Source: Paraburkholderia caribensis
GTDB taxonomy: Bacteria > Pseudomonadota > Gammaproteobacteria > Burkholderiales > Burkholderiaceae
DNA length: 64,000 nt
Direction: 5' to 3'
Assembly (NCBI RefSeq): GCF_002902945.1
Contig: NZ_CP026101.1
Location: forward strand, 3,224,001-3,288,000
Part shown: piece by piece, positions 1-9,032 of the stretch
Layout of the letters: each line of letters starts with the position of its first letter
Numbering within the stretch: the first letter of the stretch is position 1
Position numbers and translations under genes: made by a program
Notes under the pieces: generated by a model
The model's input: only the letters and a program-made list of their open reading frames with translations
What the model was told of the DNA's origin: nothing
The model's database searches: none

Positions 1-82
1 AATAAACGGCGACGGCGGAGAACCGGCGTGTGAACGCGCAGAACCTTGAGCGCGCGCCAGTTTGCTGCCACACTAGCCCGCC

Positions 83-889
83 ATGAATTCCGCAAAACGC
101 TCTCAGCTCCCGCCGACGCAGCCGTCGCTCTTTACCGACGACGACAGCGCCCCCTCTCCCGCCACTGGTTTTCAGACGCTCGAATCCCAATTCGAAGCCC
201 TGCCGCCGGCGTGGCGCGCGCATCTCAAACCGTTTATCGATAGCGACACGTACGCGCCGCTATGCCAGTTCGTCGATGGCGAACGCGCGTCCGGCAAGAC
301 TGTCTATCCCGCCGACGTATTCCGTGCGCTGCGGCTCACGAGTCCCGACGAAGTCAAGGTCGTGATTCTCGGCCAGGACCCGTATCACGGCGAAGACCGC
401 GGCACGCCGCAGGCGCACGGACTCGCGTTTTCAGTGCCGCCTTCGGTGCGGCCGCCGCCGTCGCTGCGCAACATCTTCAAGGAAATCGCCGCGAGCCTCG
501 GCCACGAGGCGCCGCAACACGGCTGTCTCGATGCGTGGGCGCGACAAGGCGTGCTGCTGCTCAACACGGTGCTGACCGTCGAACGCGATCGCGCCGCGAG
601 TCACGCGAAGCGCGGCTGGGAAAAATGCACCGACACGCTGATCCACGAACTCGCGATGCGTCACGATGGGCTCGTGTTCATGCTGTGGGGCGCGCATGCG
701 CAAGCCAAACGCGCGCTGCTCGGCGGCAAGTCGCATTGCGTGCTGGAAGCGCCGCACCCGTCGCCGCTGTCCGCGCATCGCGGATTTCTCGGCTGCCGGC
801 ATTTCGCGCTCGCCAACGAATTTCTCGGAGCGCACGGCCGTCAGCCCATCGACTGGCGTTTGCCGGAAACGGGCGAAGTGTTCGCCTGA
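83..889 (+). CDS. ung: uracil-DNA glycosylase, family 1
   Basis: The 268-residue protein removes uracil from DNA to start base-excision repair in the cytoplasm. The family-1 water-activating motif GQDPYH is at residues 97-102, with D99 the expected catalytic base, and the DNA-intercalation motif HPSPLS is at 225-230. The first 30 or so residues are low-complexity and longer than in the E. coli enzyme (about 229 aa), as is common in Burkholderiaceae. I see no strong Shine-Dalgarno before the ATG. The gene stands alone and ends about 30 bp before a strong hairpin terminator. Confidence 0.96.
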   Translation: MNSAKRSQLPPTQPSLFTDDDSAPSPATGFQTLESQFEALPPAWRAHLKPFIDSDTYAPLCQFVDGERASGKTVYPADVFRALRLTSPDEVKVVILGQDPYHGEDRGTPQAHGLAFSVPPSVRPPPSLRNIFKEIAASLGHEAPQHGCLDAWARQGVLLLNTVLTVERDRAASHAKRGWEKCTDTLIHELAMRHDGLVFMLWGAHAQAKRALLGGKSHCVLEAPHPSPLSAHRGFLGCRHFALANEFLGAHGRQPIDWRLPETGEVFA

Positions 890-922
890 CACGCAAGCCG
901 ACCCGCGCGTGCCCCCAAAAAG

Positions 923-960
923 AAAACGCCACGGAATTGTGTTCCGTGGCGTTTTGTTTT
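923..960. terminator. bidirectional intrinsic terminator between ung and azoR
   Basis: A perfect 14-bp stem (923-936 with 942-955) has a 5-nt loop and is flanked by A-rich sequence on the left and T-rich on the right. It can stop transcription from ung on the plus strand and from the convergent azoreductase gene on the minus strand. Confidence 0.85.
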
Positions 961-1040
961 GCCGTCGCGATACGGCCGATCACCGTATCGAAGAGCAGGC
1001 GGCCAGCCGGATGGCTCACCGCATAACCGTTTCAGACGGA

Positions 1041-1637
1041 TCAGGCAGCAGCGATCGCTTCGCGCGCGCCGGCCAGTGCCGCGTTTGCTGCGTCGGGGCC
1101 CATGTTCAGGCCTTCCGCGTAGATGAAGTTCACGTCCGTCATGCCAAGGAAGCCGAGGAACGTTTTCAGATAAGGCGTCTGCGAATCGCCCGGCGTACCG
1201 AGGTACTTGCCGCCGCGTGCCGACACCACGAACACCTTCTTGCCCGTCACGAGGCCTTCCGGACCGTTCGCGCCGTACTTGAAGGTGATGCCAGCGCGTG
1301 CGATGAAGTCGAAGTACGTCTTCAGTTGCGACGAGATGCCGAAGTTGTACAGCGGCGCACCGATCACGACGATGTCGGCGGCTTGCAGTTCGGCGATCAG
1401 CGCTTCGCTGCGCGCTGCGATCGCTTGCTGCTCGGCCGTGCGCTGCTCGGCCGGCGTGAAGAACGCGCCGAGGATCGCGTCGTCGAGGTGGGGCAGCGCG
1501 TCTTCGTGCAGATTGCGGACGACGACTTGCGCGCCCGGATTCGATTGTTGCAGCTTCGCCGTCAGTTCGTTGGCCAGCAGCGTCGATTGAGCGCCTTGCG
1601 AGCGAGCCGACGAGTTGATTTGCAGGATCGTGGTCAT
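1041..1637 (-). CDS. azoR: FMN-dependent NADH-azoreductase
   Basis: This 198-residue flavodoxin-fold enzyme reduces azo and quinone substrates with NADH, using FMN. The N-terminal phosphate-binding segment (QINSSARSQGAQS) and the family motif PLYNFGISSQLKTYFD around residues 95-110 identify the AzoR/acyl-carrier-protein phosphodiesterase-like family. The length matches the family (about 200 aa). A GGAG Shine-Dalgarno lies about 8 nt before the ATG. The gene is monocistronic, converging on ung. The physiological substrate is probably quinones rather than dyes, which is inference. Confidence 0.93.
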   Translation of the reverse strand: MTTILQINSSARSQGAQSTLLANELTAKLQQSNPGAQVVVRNLHEDALPHLDDAILGAFFTPAEQRTAEQQAIAARSEALIAELQAADIVVIGAPLYNFGISSQLKTYFDFIARAGITFKYGANGPEGLVTGKKVFVVSARGGKYLGTPGDSQTPYLKTFLGFLGMTDVNFIYAEGLNMGPDAANAALAGAREAIAAA

Positions 1638-1799
1638 CTGTGACTCCAGTAGGGGGCGCGCTGTGTTGCGCGAGTGGAGCCATTGTGTTTTTTTACCCGC
1701 CCGGGAAAAAGTAGCGCGGCAGCGACGGATTGTTGCAACGGTAGAACAATCCGCCGCCGGGAATCTCGCCGCGCAGGCGGCTCGGCGAGCGCTTATTCG

Positions 1800-1843
1800 C
1801 CTCTCATTTGCCTCTCATTTGCCTCTCATTTGCCTATTACTTG
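1800..1843. repeat. 11-bp tandem repeat at the 3' end of the M61 peptidase gene
   Basis: The 11-mer CCTCTCATTTG occurs three times without error (1800-1810, 1811-1821, 1822-1832). A degenerate fourth copy (1833-1843) overlaps the stop codon of the peptidase gene. It lies in the short space between two minus-strand genes. Confidence 0.8.
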
Positions 1844-3630
1844 CCGCCCAGCCAGCGTTTGCGGGCCGTCACGGCCGCCGCGCGCTTATCGTTCGCGGTG
1901 AGCTTGTAGCGCGAGACTTCCGGTCCGTCCAGCTTGACCTGCGCGACGCGCAGCTCGTCGCGCCGGAACGCGTGCACCTCGACCTTCGCGCCGGGCTGGT
2001 AGCGCGACAGCAGCGCGTCGAGGTTCGAGCCCGTCACGCGCAGGCCGTCGACGGCAATCAGCACGTCGCCGGCCGACAGGCCAGCCTTCTGCGCCGCGCT
2101 GCCGTCATGAACGGCCGCCAGCGTGCAGTCCGCGCCGCCGCGCACGCGCGCGCCGAGCGACGGCTTGCCCTTCGGATCGACGTCCGCTTCGAGCGTCACG
2201 CCGAACGAAGCGAGCAGCGTGTCGAGCGGCAGATCGCGCGTGCCGCGCACGCCGTCCGCGAAAAGCTCCGACAGGTCCGCGCCCGTCGCCTCGGCGAACA
2301 GCGCCTCGACGTCGGCTTCCTCGATGCCCTGCGCCTTGCCGTTGTAGAAGTCGCGACCGTAGCGCTGCCACAGCAGGCGCATCACGTCGTCGAGCGATTT
2401 GCGGTTCTGCGTTTGCGCGCGAATCGTCAGATCGAACGCGAGCGCGACCAGCGAGCCCTTGGTGTAATAGCTGACGATCGCATTCGCGGCATTTTCGTCC
2501 TGACGGTAGTACTTCACCCATGCGTCGAACGAGCTTTCGGCGACCGTCTGCTTCAGGCGTCCGCTGCCGCGCAGCACGCCGCCGATCGTCTTGCCGAGCA
2601 GCGTGAAGTAGTCGGTATCCTTGATCAGGCCGCTGCGCACGAGCATCAGATCGTCGTAGTACGACGTGAAGCCTTCGAACAGCCACAGCAGCGACGTGTA
2701 ATTTTCTTGCGTCAGATCGTACGGCGCGAACACGGCGGGCTTGATGCGCTTCACGTTCCACGTGTGGAAGTATTCGTGGCTGCACAGGCCGAGATACGTG
2801 CGATAGCCGTCCGTCGTCTCGTCGCGGCCTTCGACGGGTAAATCCCCGCGATTGCAGATCAGCGCCGTCGATGCGCGATGCTCCAGCCCGCCGTAGCCAT
2901 CGGTGACGGCTTGCGTCATGAAGACGTAGCGGTCCATCGGCGCCTTTTTCGAGCGCGGCTCGAACAGCGCGATCTGCGCTTCGCACACGCGCTTCAGATC
3001 CGCCGACAGCCGCGTCATGTCCAAACTCGTCACGCGCCCGGCGATCACGATGTCGTGCGGCACGCCGTGCGCCTTGAACGTCGCGAGCTCGAATTCGCCG
3101 AGCGTGACGGGATGATCGATTAGCTCGTCGTAGTTTTGCGCGCTGTACTCGCCAAAGCCGTAGCGCTTCGTGCCGCGCGCTTCCGTCAGTGCCGTCGCCA
3201 CGCGCCAGTTGCGGAACTGAGCACCGGCCGGCTTCTGGATATCGACGACACAGGGCGCATCCTCGAACCCGAGCGGCGACAGAAACACGCTCGTGCCGTT
3301 GAAGAAGCCCGTCGTGTCGTCGAGATGCGCGGCCCGCACCGACAGGTCCCAGGCGTAGACCTCGTAGCGCAGCGTCAGCGCGCCCTTGACTGGCGCCGCC
3401 TGCCACGCGTGCTTGTCGGTCTTTTCGAGCCGCACCTTGCGGCCCGCGTCGTTGAACGCGCGCAGCGTGACGATATTGCGCGCGAACTCGCGGACCATAT
3501 AGCTGCCGGGAATCCACACGGGCAGCATGAAGCGCTGGCCCGACGGATCGGGCTCGGCGACGGTCACGGTGACTTCGAAAAGATGGGCGGCGGGTTGCTT
3601 CGGTACGATGGTGTAGCGGATCGGCTTCAT
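1837..3630 (-). CDS. M61 family metallopeptidase with PDZ domain
   Basis: The 597-residue protein is a glycyl-aminopeptidase-like zinc peptidase. An N-terminal beta-rich domain is followed by the gluzincin motif HEYFH (in SHEYFHTWN) near the middle. A downstream glutamate in LWLFEGFTSYY supplies the third zinc ligand. A PDZ domain (AGLSAGDVLIAVDGLRVTG) lies near the C-terminus. The start chosen is the ATG of MKPIRYTIVPKQ, where homology begins; the same frame stays open upstream only because of high GC. No signal peptide is apparent. It lies downstream of dsbC on the same strand. The natural substrate is unknown. Confidence 0.9.
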   Translation of the reverse strand: MKPIRYTIVPKQPAAHLFEVTVTVAEPDPSGQRFMLPVWIPGSYMVREFARNIVTLRAFNDAGRKVRLEKTDKHAWQAAPVKGALTLRYEVYAWDLSVRAAHLDDTTGFFNGTSVFLSPLGFEDAPCVVDIQKPAGAQFRNWRVATALTEARGTKRYGFGEYSAQNYDELIDHPVTLGEFELATFKAHGVPHDIVIAGRVTSLDMTRLSADLKRVCEAQIALFEPRSKKAPMDRYVFMTQAVTDGYGGLEHRASTALICNRGDLPVEGRDETTDGYRTYLGLCSHEYFHTWNVKRIKPAVFAPYDLTQENYTSLLWLFEGFTSYYDDLMLVRSGLIKDTDYFTLLGKTIGGVLRGSGRLKQTVAESSFDAWVKYYRQDENAANAIVSYYTKGSLVALAFDLTIRAQTQNRKSLDDVMRLLWQRYGRDFYNGKAQGIEEADVEALFAEATGADLSELFADGVRGTRDLPLDTLLASFGVTLEADVDPKGKPSLGARVRGGADCTLAAVHDGSAAQKAGLSAGDVLIAVDGLRVTGSNLDALLSRYQPGAKVEVHAFRRDELRVAQVKLDGPEVSRYKLTANDKRAAAVTARKRWLGGK

Positions 3631-3716
3631 CGGCGCTCGTGTGTGGAAACTCGTGAAGAAAACGACAGGAGGCGCCGCGCGCCTCCTTTCAAACAGATTC
3701 GGACGATGGGTGCAGT

Positions 3717-4442
3717 TCAGCGCACCGACGACAACGCCTTGTCCAGCTCGTCCGCCGGCACGGCGCCCGGCAGGCGGCGGCCATCCGCGAGGAACACGGT
3801 GGGCGTGCCGCTGACGTTCATCGACTGCCCGAGCGCGAGGTTCTTGTCGATCGCGGCCGTGTCGCAGGTGCCCGCGGCGGTCGGCGCGCGGTGATCCTGC
3901 ATCCAGGCTTCCCATGCCTTCGCGCGGTCCGACGAACACCAGATCGACTTCGACTTCACCGTCGAGTCCGGCGACAGAACCGGATACAGGAACGTGTAGA
4001 CGGTGATGTTGTCCATCGACTTCAACGTCGTTTCGAGCTGCTTGCAGTACGGGCAGTTCGGATCGGAGAACACGGCGATCTTGCGGCTGCCATTGCCCTT
4101 CACCACTTTCACCGCGTTCGCGAACGGCAGGCTCGCGAAATCGATGCGGTTGGTTTCGGACAGGCGCGCTTCCGTCAGATTCTTGCGTGTCTTGGCGTCG
4201 ATCATGTCGCCGAGAATCAGATGGTCGCCCGTCGCGTCGCTGTAGACGATCTGCGAGCCGAGGTTCACCTCGTAAAGCCCGTCGATCGGCGACTTCGACA
4301 CGCTCTTGATGGTCGCTTCGCTCAGACGCGATTGCAGCGTCGACTTGAGCTTGTCGGTGGTCTGGTCGGCCTGCGCCGAACAGCCGAGGCCGATAGTCGC
4401 GGCGGCCAGCGCCAGCGCGGCGAGACGGATACGTTTCTTCAT
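3717..4442 (-). CDS. dsbC: periplasmic disulfide isomerase DsbC
   Basis: This 241-residue thiol:disulfide interchange protein corrects wrong disulfides in periplasmic proteins. It starts with a typical signal peptide (MKKRIRLAALALAAATIGLG, cleaved near a Cys/Ala-rich site) and continues with the N-terminal dimerisation domain. The thioredoxin domain carries the active site CPYC (FSDPNCPYCKQLE) and a cis-proline loop GTPTVF. The ATG is preceded by AGGAG at good spacing, so the longer upstream reading is rejected. The residue after GLG is a cysteine, so a lipoprotein form is conceivable, though DsbC is normally soluble. It sits between a UbiH-family hydroxylase and the M61 peptidase on the same strand. 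Confidence 0.93.
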   Translation of the reverse strand: MKKRIRLAALALAAATIGLGCSAQADQTTDKLKSTLQSRLSEATIKSVSKSPIDGLYEVNLGSQIVYSDATGDHLILGDMIDAKTRKNLTEARLSETNRIDFASLPFANAVKVVKGNGSRKIAVFSDPNCPYCKQLETTLKSMDNITVYTFLYPVLSPDSTVKSKSIWCSSDRAKAWEAWMQDHRAPTAAGTCDTAAIDKNLALGQSMNVSGTPTVFLADGRRLPGAVPADELDKALSSVR

Positions 4443-4668
4443 GCTGCTGCTCCTGATTCGGTTCGGCGCGCGGCCCGTTTGCCGCTCGTCTGCGCCTGTG
4501 TTCAAGTTCTGCGCGGGTTTCCGGTTGTGTGCCGGTGTGTTCCCTCTTGCATCGATGCGTGTGGGGGTGCATCAGGCGGTGCTGCGCAGATGGTATGCCT
4601 TGCGGTCGATCCTGTCAGATCGCGCGCGCCGCCGTGCCGTTCCACCAGGCACGCGGCTGGCGCATTGT

Positions 4669-5841
4669 TCAGCCCAGCGCCGCCGAGACCAGCCAGCGCT
4701 TGACCAGCGGCTGCGCGCCAACGAATGCCATGCCCGTGTTGCGAACCGCGCGCGCGATATTGCCCGGCAGCCCGAACAGCTTCTGCAGGCCGTCGGTGGC
4801 GATGGTGAGCGCGCGGATGTCTTCGCTGCGCGAGCGCTCGTAGCGGCGCAACAGCACCGTGTCGCCGATATCGCGGAACGCCTCTTTCTTCACGATCACG
4901 TCCACCAGCGACGCCACGTCGCGCAAGCCCAGATTCATGCCCTGCCCCGCGAGCGGATGGATCAGGTGCGCGGCATCGCCGACCAGCGCGACGCGCGGTG
5001 CGACCAGCCGGTCGACGGTTTGCAGCGCGAGCGGAAAGCCCTGGGCGGGCGTCACGCATTCGAGCGTGCCGAGCGCGCCCATCGTCGCCCGTTCGACTTC
5101 AGCCGCGAGTTGCGCGGGATCGAGCTTGACGAGAGTGTTCGCGTGATCGGTCATCGCCGACCAGACCAGCGACACATGGCCGTCCGGCAGCGGCAGCAGC
5201 GCGATGATCTCGCCGTCGCGGAACCACTGATACGCAGTCTCGCCGTGCGGCCGCCCGGCCTTGAAGTTCGCGACGACGCCCGTCTGCCGGTAGTCGCGCC
5301 GGTTGACCTTCGCGCCGATCTGCGCGCGCACCCAGGAATGCGCGCCGTCCGCGCCGACCACGAGATCCGCTTCGAGCACGTTGCCGTTCGCGAGACCGAT
5401 GGTCGCGCCGCCCGTCTTGACGTCGAGCCCCTGCGCCCGAGTGTCCAGCCACGTGAGGTTGGGCTGGAAGCGCAGTGCGGCGTCCAGCGCCTGTTCGATC
5501 AGCGACGACTCGGCGATCCATGCGAGTTGCGGCACGGACGCCTGAAACGCCGAGAAATGCAGTTCAGCGTGTGCGTCGCCGTAGACGCGCATGTCGTAGA
5601 CGGGCGCGAGCCGCGCCGTGTCGAGCGCCTGCCAGACGCGCAGACGTTCGAGCAGCGCCTGCGAACTCGCGGATAGCGCGTAGACGCGCGAATCGAATAC
5701 GGCGCCGGCGGGCAGCGGCTGACAATGCTGCGCGAGCAATGCGACGCGCAGGCCGCTTTGCGTGAGCGCAAGCGCCGCCGTCTTGCCGACGAGCCCGCCG
5801 CCGATCACTGCGACGTCGAAGGACTGATGGTGAGCATTCAT
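4669..5841 (-). CDS. UbiH/UbiF/VisC/COQ6 family FAD-dependent hydroxylase
   Basis: This 390-residue flavin monooxygenase probably hydroxylates a ring position during ubiquinone biosynthesis. It shows the dinucleotide motif GGGLVGKTAAL near the N-terminus, the DG motif (VVGADGAHS) around residue 165, and the GD FAD-ribityl motif VGDAAHLIHPLAGQGMNLG around residue 300. The start is the ATG of MNAHHQSFDVAV; an upstream in-frame start adds 34 non-homologous residues. Which hydroxylation (C5, C6 or C1) it performs cannot be read from sequence alone. A later ubiX in this window (24.2 kb) belongs to the same pathway but is not linked. Confidence 0.88.
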   Translation of the reverse strand: MNAHHQSFDVAVIGGGLVGKTAALALTQSGLRVALLAQHCQPLPAGAVFDSRVYALSASSQALLERLRVWQALDTARLAPVYDMRVYGDAHAELHFSAFQASVPQLAWIAESSLIEQALDAALRFQPNLTWLDTRAQGLDVKTGGATIGLANGNVLEADLVVGADGAHSWVRAQIGAKVNRRDYRQTGVVANFKAGRPHGETAYQWFRDGEIIALLPLPDGHVSLVWSAMTDHANTLVKLDPAQLAAEVERATMGALGTLECVTPAQGFPLALQTVDRLVAPRVALVGDAAHLIHPLAGQGMNLGLRDVASLVDVIVKKEAFRDIGDTVLLRRYERSRSEDIRALTIATDGLQKLFGLPGNIARAVRNTGMAFVGAQPLVKRWLVSAALG

Positions 5842-6263
5842 CCGGCCATTATAGCCGTGAGGGGTGCCGGGGACGGATCGGCGGAACAGGCTTTGCGCGC
5901 GGTTTCGGCGTTGTTTGAGCAGTGATTGATGCAGATCGGGCACAAGTCTCGTCGATTGCGGACTGCATATGCACGCGCTCGCGCAGCGAACGACGCGCGC
6001 CGCAGCTTCTCCCGCTGCCGCGAGCGCGTCGCCGGACAGGGTTACAATTGCGGTTTTCGGTTATCCGACACCTTCGGCGCGCGTTTGCAGCGCGGCGGGT
6101 GTCTTACGACAGTCCGCCTGTGCCGCATGTCTTCGGCGCGTGCTTCTTGCACATGCCCGGCGCCAGCGGACTTGCGGGCCGCGGCCAGCATCGCGCCGCG
6201 CCACATTTAGCCCGCGCTCCGTTTGCCGAAGCCTGTCACCACCTGATTTTGTAGAGAACCTTC
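5842..6263. other. 422-bp intergenic region between divergent ubiH-type gene and ychF
   Basis: I see no supportable gene here; the short open frames have no homology I recognise and no ribosome-binding sites. The region must hold the promoters of both divergent genes. A TACAAT box near 6044 is a possible -10 for ychF, but no good -35 accompanies it. Confidence 0.5.
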
Positions 6264-7358
6264 ATGAGCCTCAAATGCGGCATCGTCGGCCTGCCTAACG
6301 TCGGCAAGTCCACCCTGTTCAACGCGCTGACCAAGGCGGGCATCGCCGCCGAAAACTATCCGTTCTGCACGATCGAGCCGAACGTCGGCGTGGTCGAAGT
6401 GCCGGATGCGCGTCTGACGGCGCTCGCGGGCATCGTCAAGCCTGAGCGCATCGTGCCCGCCGTGGTCGAGTTCGTCGACATCGCGGGTCTGGTGGCGGGT
6501 GCAAGCAAGGGCGAAGGCCTCGGCAACCAGTTCCTCGCGAACATCCGCGAAACGGATGCGATCACGCACGTCGTGCGCTGCTTCGAGGACGAGAACGTGA
6601 TTCACGTCGCGGGCAAGGTCGATCCTGTGTCGGACATCGAAGTGATCAACACGGAACTCGCGCTCGCCGACCTCGCGACGGTCGAAAAGGCGCTCACGCG
6701 CTATGCGAAGGCCGCGAAGTCCGGCAACGACAAGGAAGCGGTGAAGCTCGCTGCCGTGCTGGAAAAGGTTCGCGTGCAACTGGACCAGGCGAAGCCGGTT
6801 CGCGGGCTCGATCTGACGGAAGAAGAGCGTCTGCTGATCAAGCCGTTCTGCCTGATTACGGCCAAGCCGGCCATGTACGTCGCGAACGTCAAGGAAGACG
6901 GCTTCGAGAACAATCCGCACCTCGACGCAGTGCGCAAGTACGCCGAAACGGAAAATGCGCCGGTGGTCGCCGTGTGCGCGGCGATCGAAGCGGAAATCGC
7001 CGATCTTGCCGATGAAGACAAGGAAGTGTTCCTCGCCGACATGGGCATGGACGAGCCGGGCCTGAACCGTGTGATTCGCGCGGGCTTCAAGCTGCTCGGT
7101 CTGCAGACGTATTTCACGGCGGGCGTGAAGGAAGTGCGCGCGTGGACGATTCATGTGGGCGATACCGCGCCGCAGGCGGCGGGCGCGATTCACACGGACT
7201 TCGAACGCGGGTTTATTCGCGCGCAGACGATCGGCTTTGACGATTACATCCAGTTCAAGGGCGAGCAAGGCGCGAAGGAAGCGGGCAAGATGCGCGCGGA
7301 AGGCAAAGAGTACGTCGTGCATGACGGCGACGTGATGAACTTTTTGTTCAACGTCTGA
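6264..7358 (+). CDS. ychF: redox-regulated ATPase/GTPase YchF (Obg family)
   Basis: This 364-residue P-loop NTPase of the Obg/YchF group binds ribosomes and is linked to stress responses and translation. The Walker A/G1 motif GLPNVGKST is at residues 9-17, and the G3 region DIAGLVAGASKGEGLGNQFL follows. NVKE replaces the usual NKxD G4 motif, the family feature that allows ATP use. A TGS domain forms the C-terminus (YFTAGVKEVRAWTIHVGDTA). Length equals the E. coli protein. It is monocistronic and ends just before a hairpin terminator. Confidence 0.97.
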   Translation: MSLKCGIVGLPNVGKSTLFNALTKAGIAAENYPFCTIEPNVGVVEVPDARLTALAGIVKPERIVPAVVEFVDIAGLVAGASKGEGLGNQFLANIRETDAITHVVRCFEDENVIHVAGKVDPVSDIEVINTELALADLATVEKALTRYAKAAKSGNDKEAVKLAAVLEKVRVQLDQAKPVRGLDLTEEERLLIKPFCLITAKPAMYVANVKEDGFENNPHLDAVRKYAETENAPVVAVCAAIEAEIADLADEDKEVFLADMGMDEPGLNRVIRAGFKLLGLQTYFTAGVKEVRAWTIHVGDTAPQAAGAIHTDFERGFIRAQTIGFDDYIQFKGEQGAKEAGKMRAEGKEYVVHDGDVMNFLFNV

Positions 7359-7413
7359 CGAACGATTGTCAAATGCCCCCGTGCCGCTTCACGCGGTACA
7401 CACAAAACTTTCC

Positions 7414-7441
7414 AAAGCCGCGCATCGACGCGGCTTTTTTT
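7414..7441 (+). terminator. intrinsic terminator downstream of ychF
   Basis: A 9-bp GC-rich stem (7414-7422 with 7429-7437) with a 6-nt loop is followed by a run of T residues. It lies 55 bp after the ychF stop codon. Confidence 0.85.
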
Positions 7442-7633
7442 CGCCCTCGTTGCACGCGCACCCATCGATGCTCCGGGTATTTGCCCTTTCTCCAGTTATT
7501 CTTCCGATGTTAAATTGCCCGGTCGACACCGAGCCTTACACACAGAAAATTCACCGACGCTTTCCTGTCATCGACCACAACTAGAATCGCGCGACCGCAA
7601 TTCCGCGCTTTCCGCAAAAGAAGGAGACTCTCG

Positions 7634-8959
7634 ATGCATTGCAAGCCGCTGTTCCGTTCGCTATCCGTCGCGGCCGTTCTGGCCTTCGGCGTCCATCAAG
7701 GCGCTCACGCCGCCACTGAAATCCAGTTCTGGCATGCGATGGAAGCCGCCCTCGGCGAACGCCTGAACACGATCGCCAACGACTTCAACGCATCGCAGAG
7801 CGACTACAAGATCGTCCCCGTCTTCAAGGGCACCTACGACCAGACACTTGCAGCCGGCATCGCCGCGTATCGCAGCGGCAACGCGCCCGCGATCCTGCAG
7901 GTCTACGAAGTCGGCACCGCTACGATGATGCAGGCGAAGAAAGCCGTCATTCCCGTCTCCGACGTGTTCAAGCAGGCGGGCATGACGCTCGACGAGAAAG
8001 GCTTCGTGCCGACCATCGCCAGCTATTACAGCGACTCGAAGACAGGTCACCTGATCTCGATGCCGTTCAACAGCTCGACGCCCGTCCTCTACTACAACAA
8101 GGACGCATTCAAGAAAGCTGGCCTCGATCCGAACACGCCGCCCAAGACGTGGGCCGAACTGGAGCAGGACGCGCTGAAGCTGAAAGCAGCGGGCATGTCG
8201 TGCGGCTATTCGTCGGGCTGGCAAAGCTGGATTCAGCTCGAAAACTACAGCGCATGGCACGGCGCGCCGTTCGCGACCGAGAACAACGGCTTCGACGGCG
8301 CCGACGCGAAGCTCGAATTCAACAAGCCGCTGCAGATTGCGCACATCACGTTCCTGCAGAAAATGGCGAAAGAAGGCGCGTTCACCTATGCCGGCCGCAA
8401 GGACGAACCGGTGTCGAAGTTCTATAGCGGCGATTGCGGGATCATCACGAACTCGTCCGGCTCGCTCGCGACGATCCGCAAGTACGCGAAGTTCGACTTC
8501 GGCACGGGCATGATGCCGTACGACGCGAGCGTAAAGGGCGCGCCGCAGAACGCGATCATCGGCGGCGCGAGCCTGTGGGTGCTGTCGGGCAAGGACCCGG
8601 CCGTCTACAAGGGCGTCGCGAAGTTCCTCGCCTATCTCAGCTCGCCGCCCGTCGCCGCCAAATGGCATCAGGACACGGGTTATCTGCCCGTCACCACGGC
8701 CGCGTATCAGTTGACCCAGCAGCAGGGCTTCTACGAGAAGAATCCCGGCAGCGACACGGCTATCAGGCAGATGCTGAACAAGCCGCCTCTGCCGTACACG
8801 AAGGGCCTGCGTCTGGGCAACATGCCGCAGATCCGCACGATCATCGACGAAGAACTCGAACAGGTCTGGTCCGACAAGAAGACGCCGAAGGATGCGCTCG
8901 ATTCGTCGGTGTCGCGCGGCGACGAACTGCTGCGCCGCTTCGAGAAAGCGGGCAACTGA
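7634..8959 (+). CDS. ugpB: sn-glycerol-3-phosphate ABC transporter, periplasmic binding protein
   Basis: The 441-residue protein binds glycerol-3-phosphate or glycerophosphodiesters in the periplasm and delivers them to UgpAE. A signal peptide ends near AHA-AT (residues 24-28) and the mature part begins EIQFWHAMEAALGE, a hallmark of UgpB within the extracellular solute-binding family 1. A strong AAGGAG precedes the ATG. It is the first gene of ugpBAEC, which has no ugpQ phosphodiesterase attached. In enterobacteria this operon is under Pho and Crp control; I did not find a convincing Pho box here. Confidence 0.94.
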   Translation: MHCKPLFRSLSVAAVLAFGVHQGAHAATEIQFWHAMEAALGERLNTIANDFNASQSDYKIVPVFKGTYDQTLAAGIAAYRSGNAPAILQVYEVGTATMMQAKKAVIPVSDVFKQAGMTLDEKGFVPTIASYYSDSKTGHLISMPFNSSTPVLYYNKDAFKKAGLDPNTPPKTWAELEQDALKLKAAGMSCGYSSGWQSWIQLENYSAWHGAPFATENNGFDGADAKLEFNKPLQIAHITFLQKMAKEGAFTYAGRKDEPVSKFYSGDCGIITNSSGSLATIRKYAKFDFGTGMMPYDASVKGAPQNAIIGGASLWVLSGKDPAVYKGVAKFLAYLSSPPVAAKWHQDTGYLPVTTAAYQLTQQQGFYEKNPGSDTAIRQMLNKPPLPYTKGLRLGNMPQIRTIIDEELEQVWSDKKTPKDALDSSVSRGDELLRRFEKAGN

Positions 8960-9032
8960 TCCGCAAAACAGGCGCGCTTTCACGCGTTAGCGTGTAGCGC
9001 GCCTCAACCGCTCACTGTTGCTAAGGACGTCG

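Noticed and set aside
3631..4572. N-terminal extension of the M61 peptidase reaching 911 residues
   Set aside because: The extension runs antisense through, and out of frame with, dsbC on the same strand. Homology to M61 begins at MKPIRYTIVPKQ.
7441..7633. Pho box or Crp site upstream of ugpB
   Set aside because: I looked for paired Pho-type repeats and a TGTGA-N6-TCACA site and found no convincing match.
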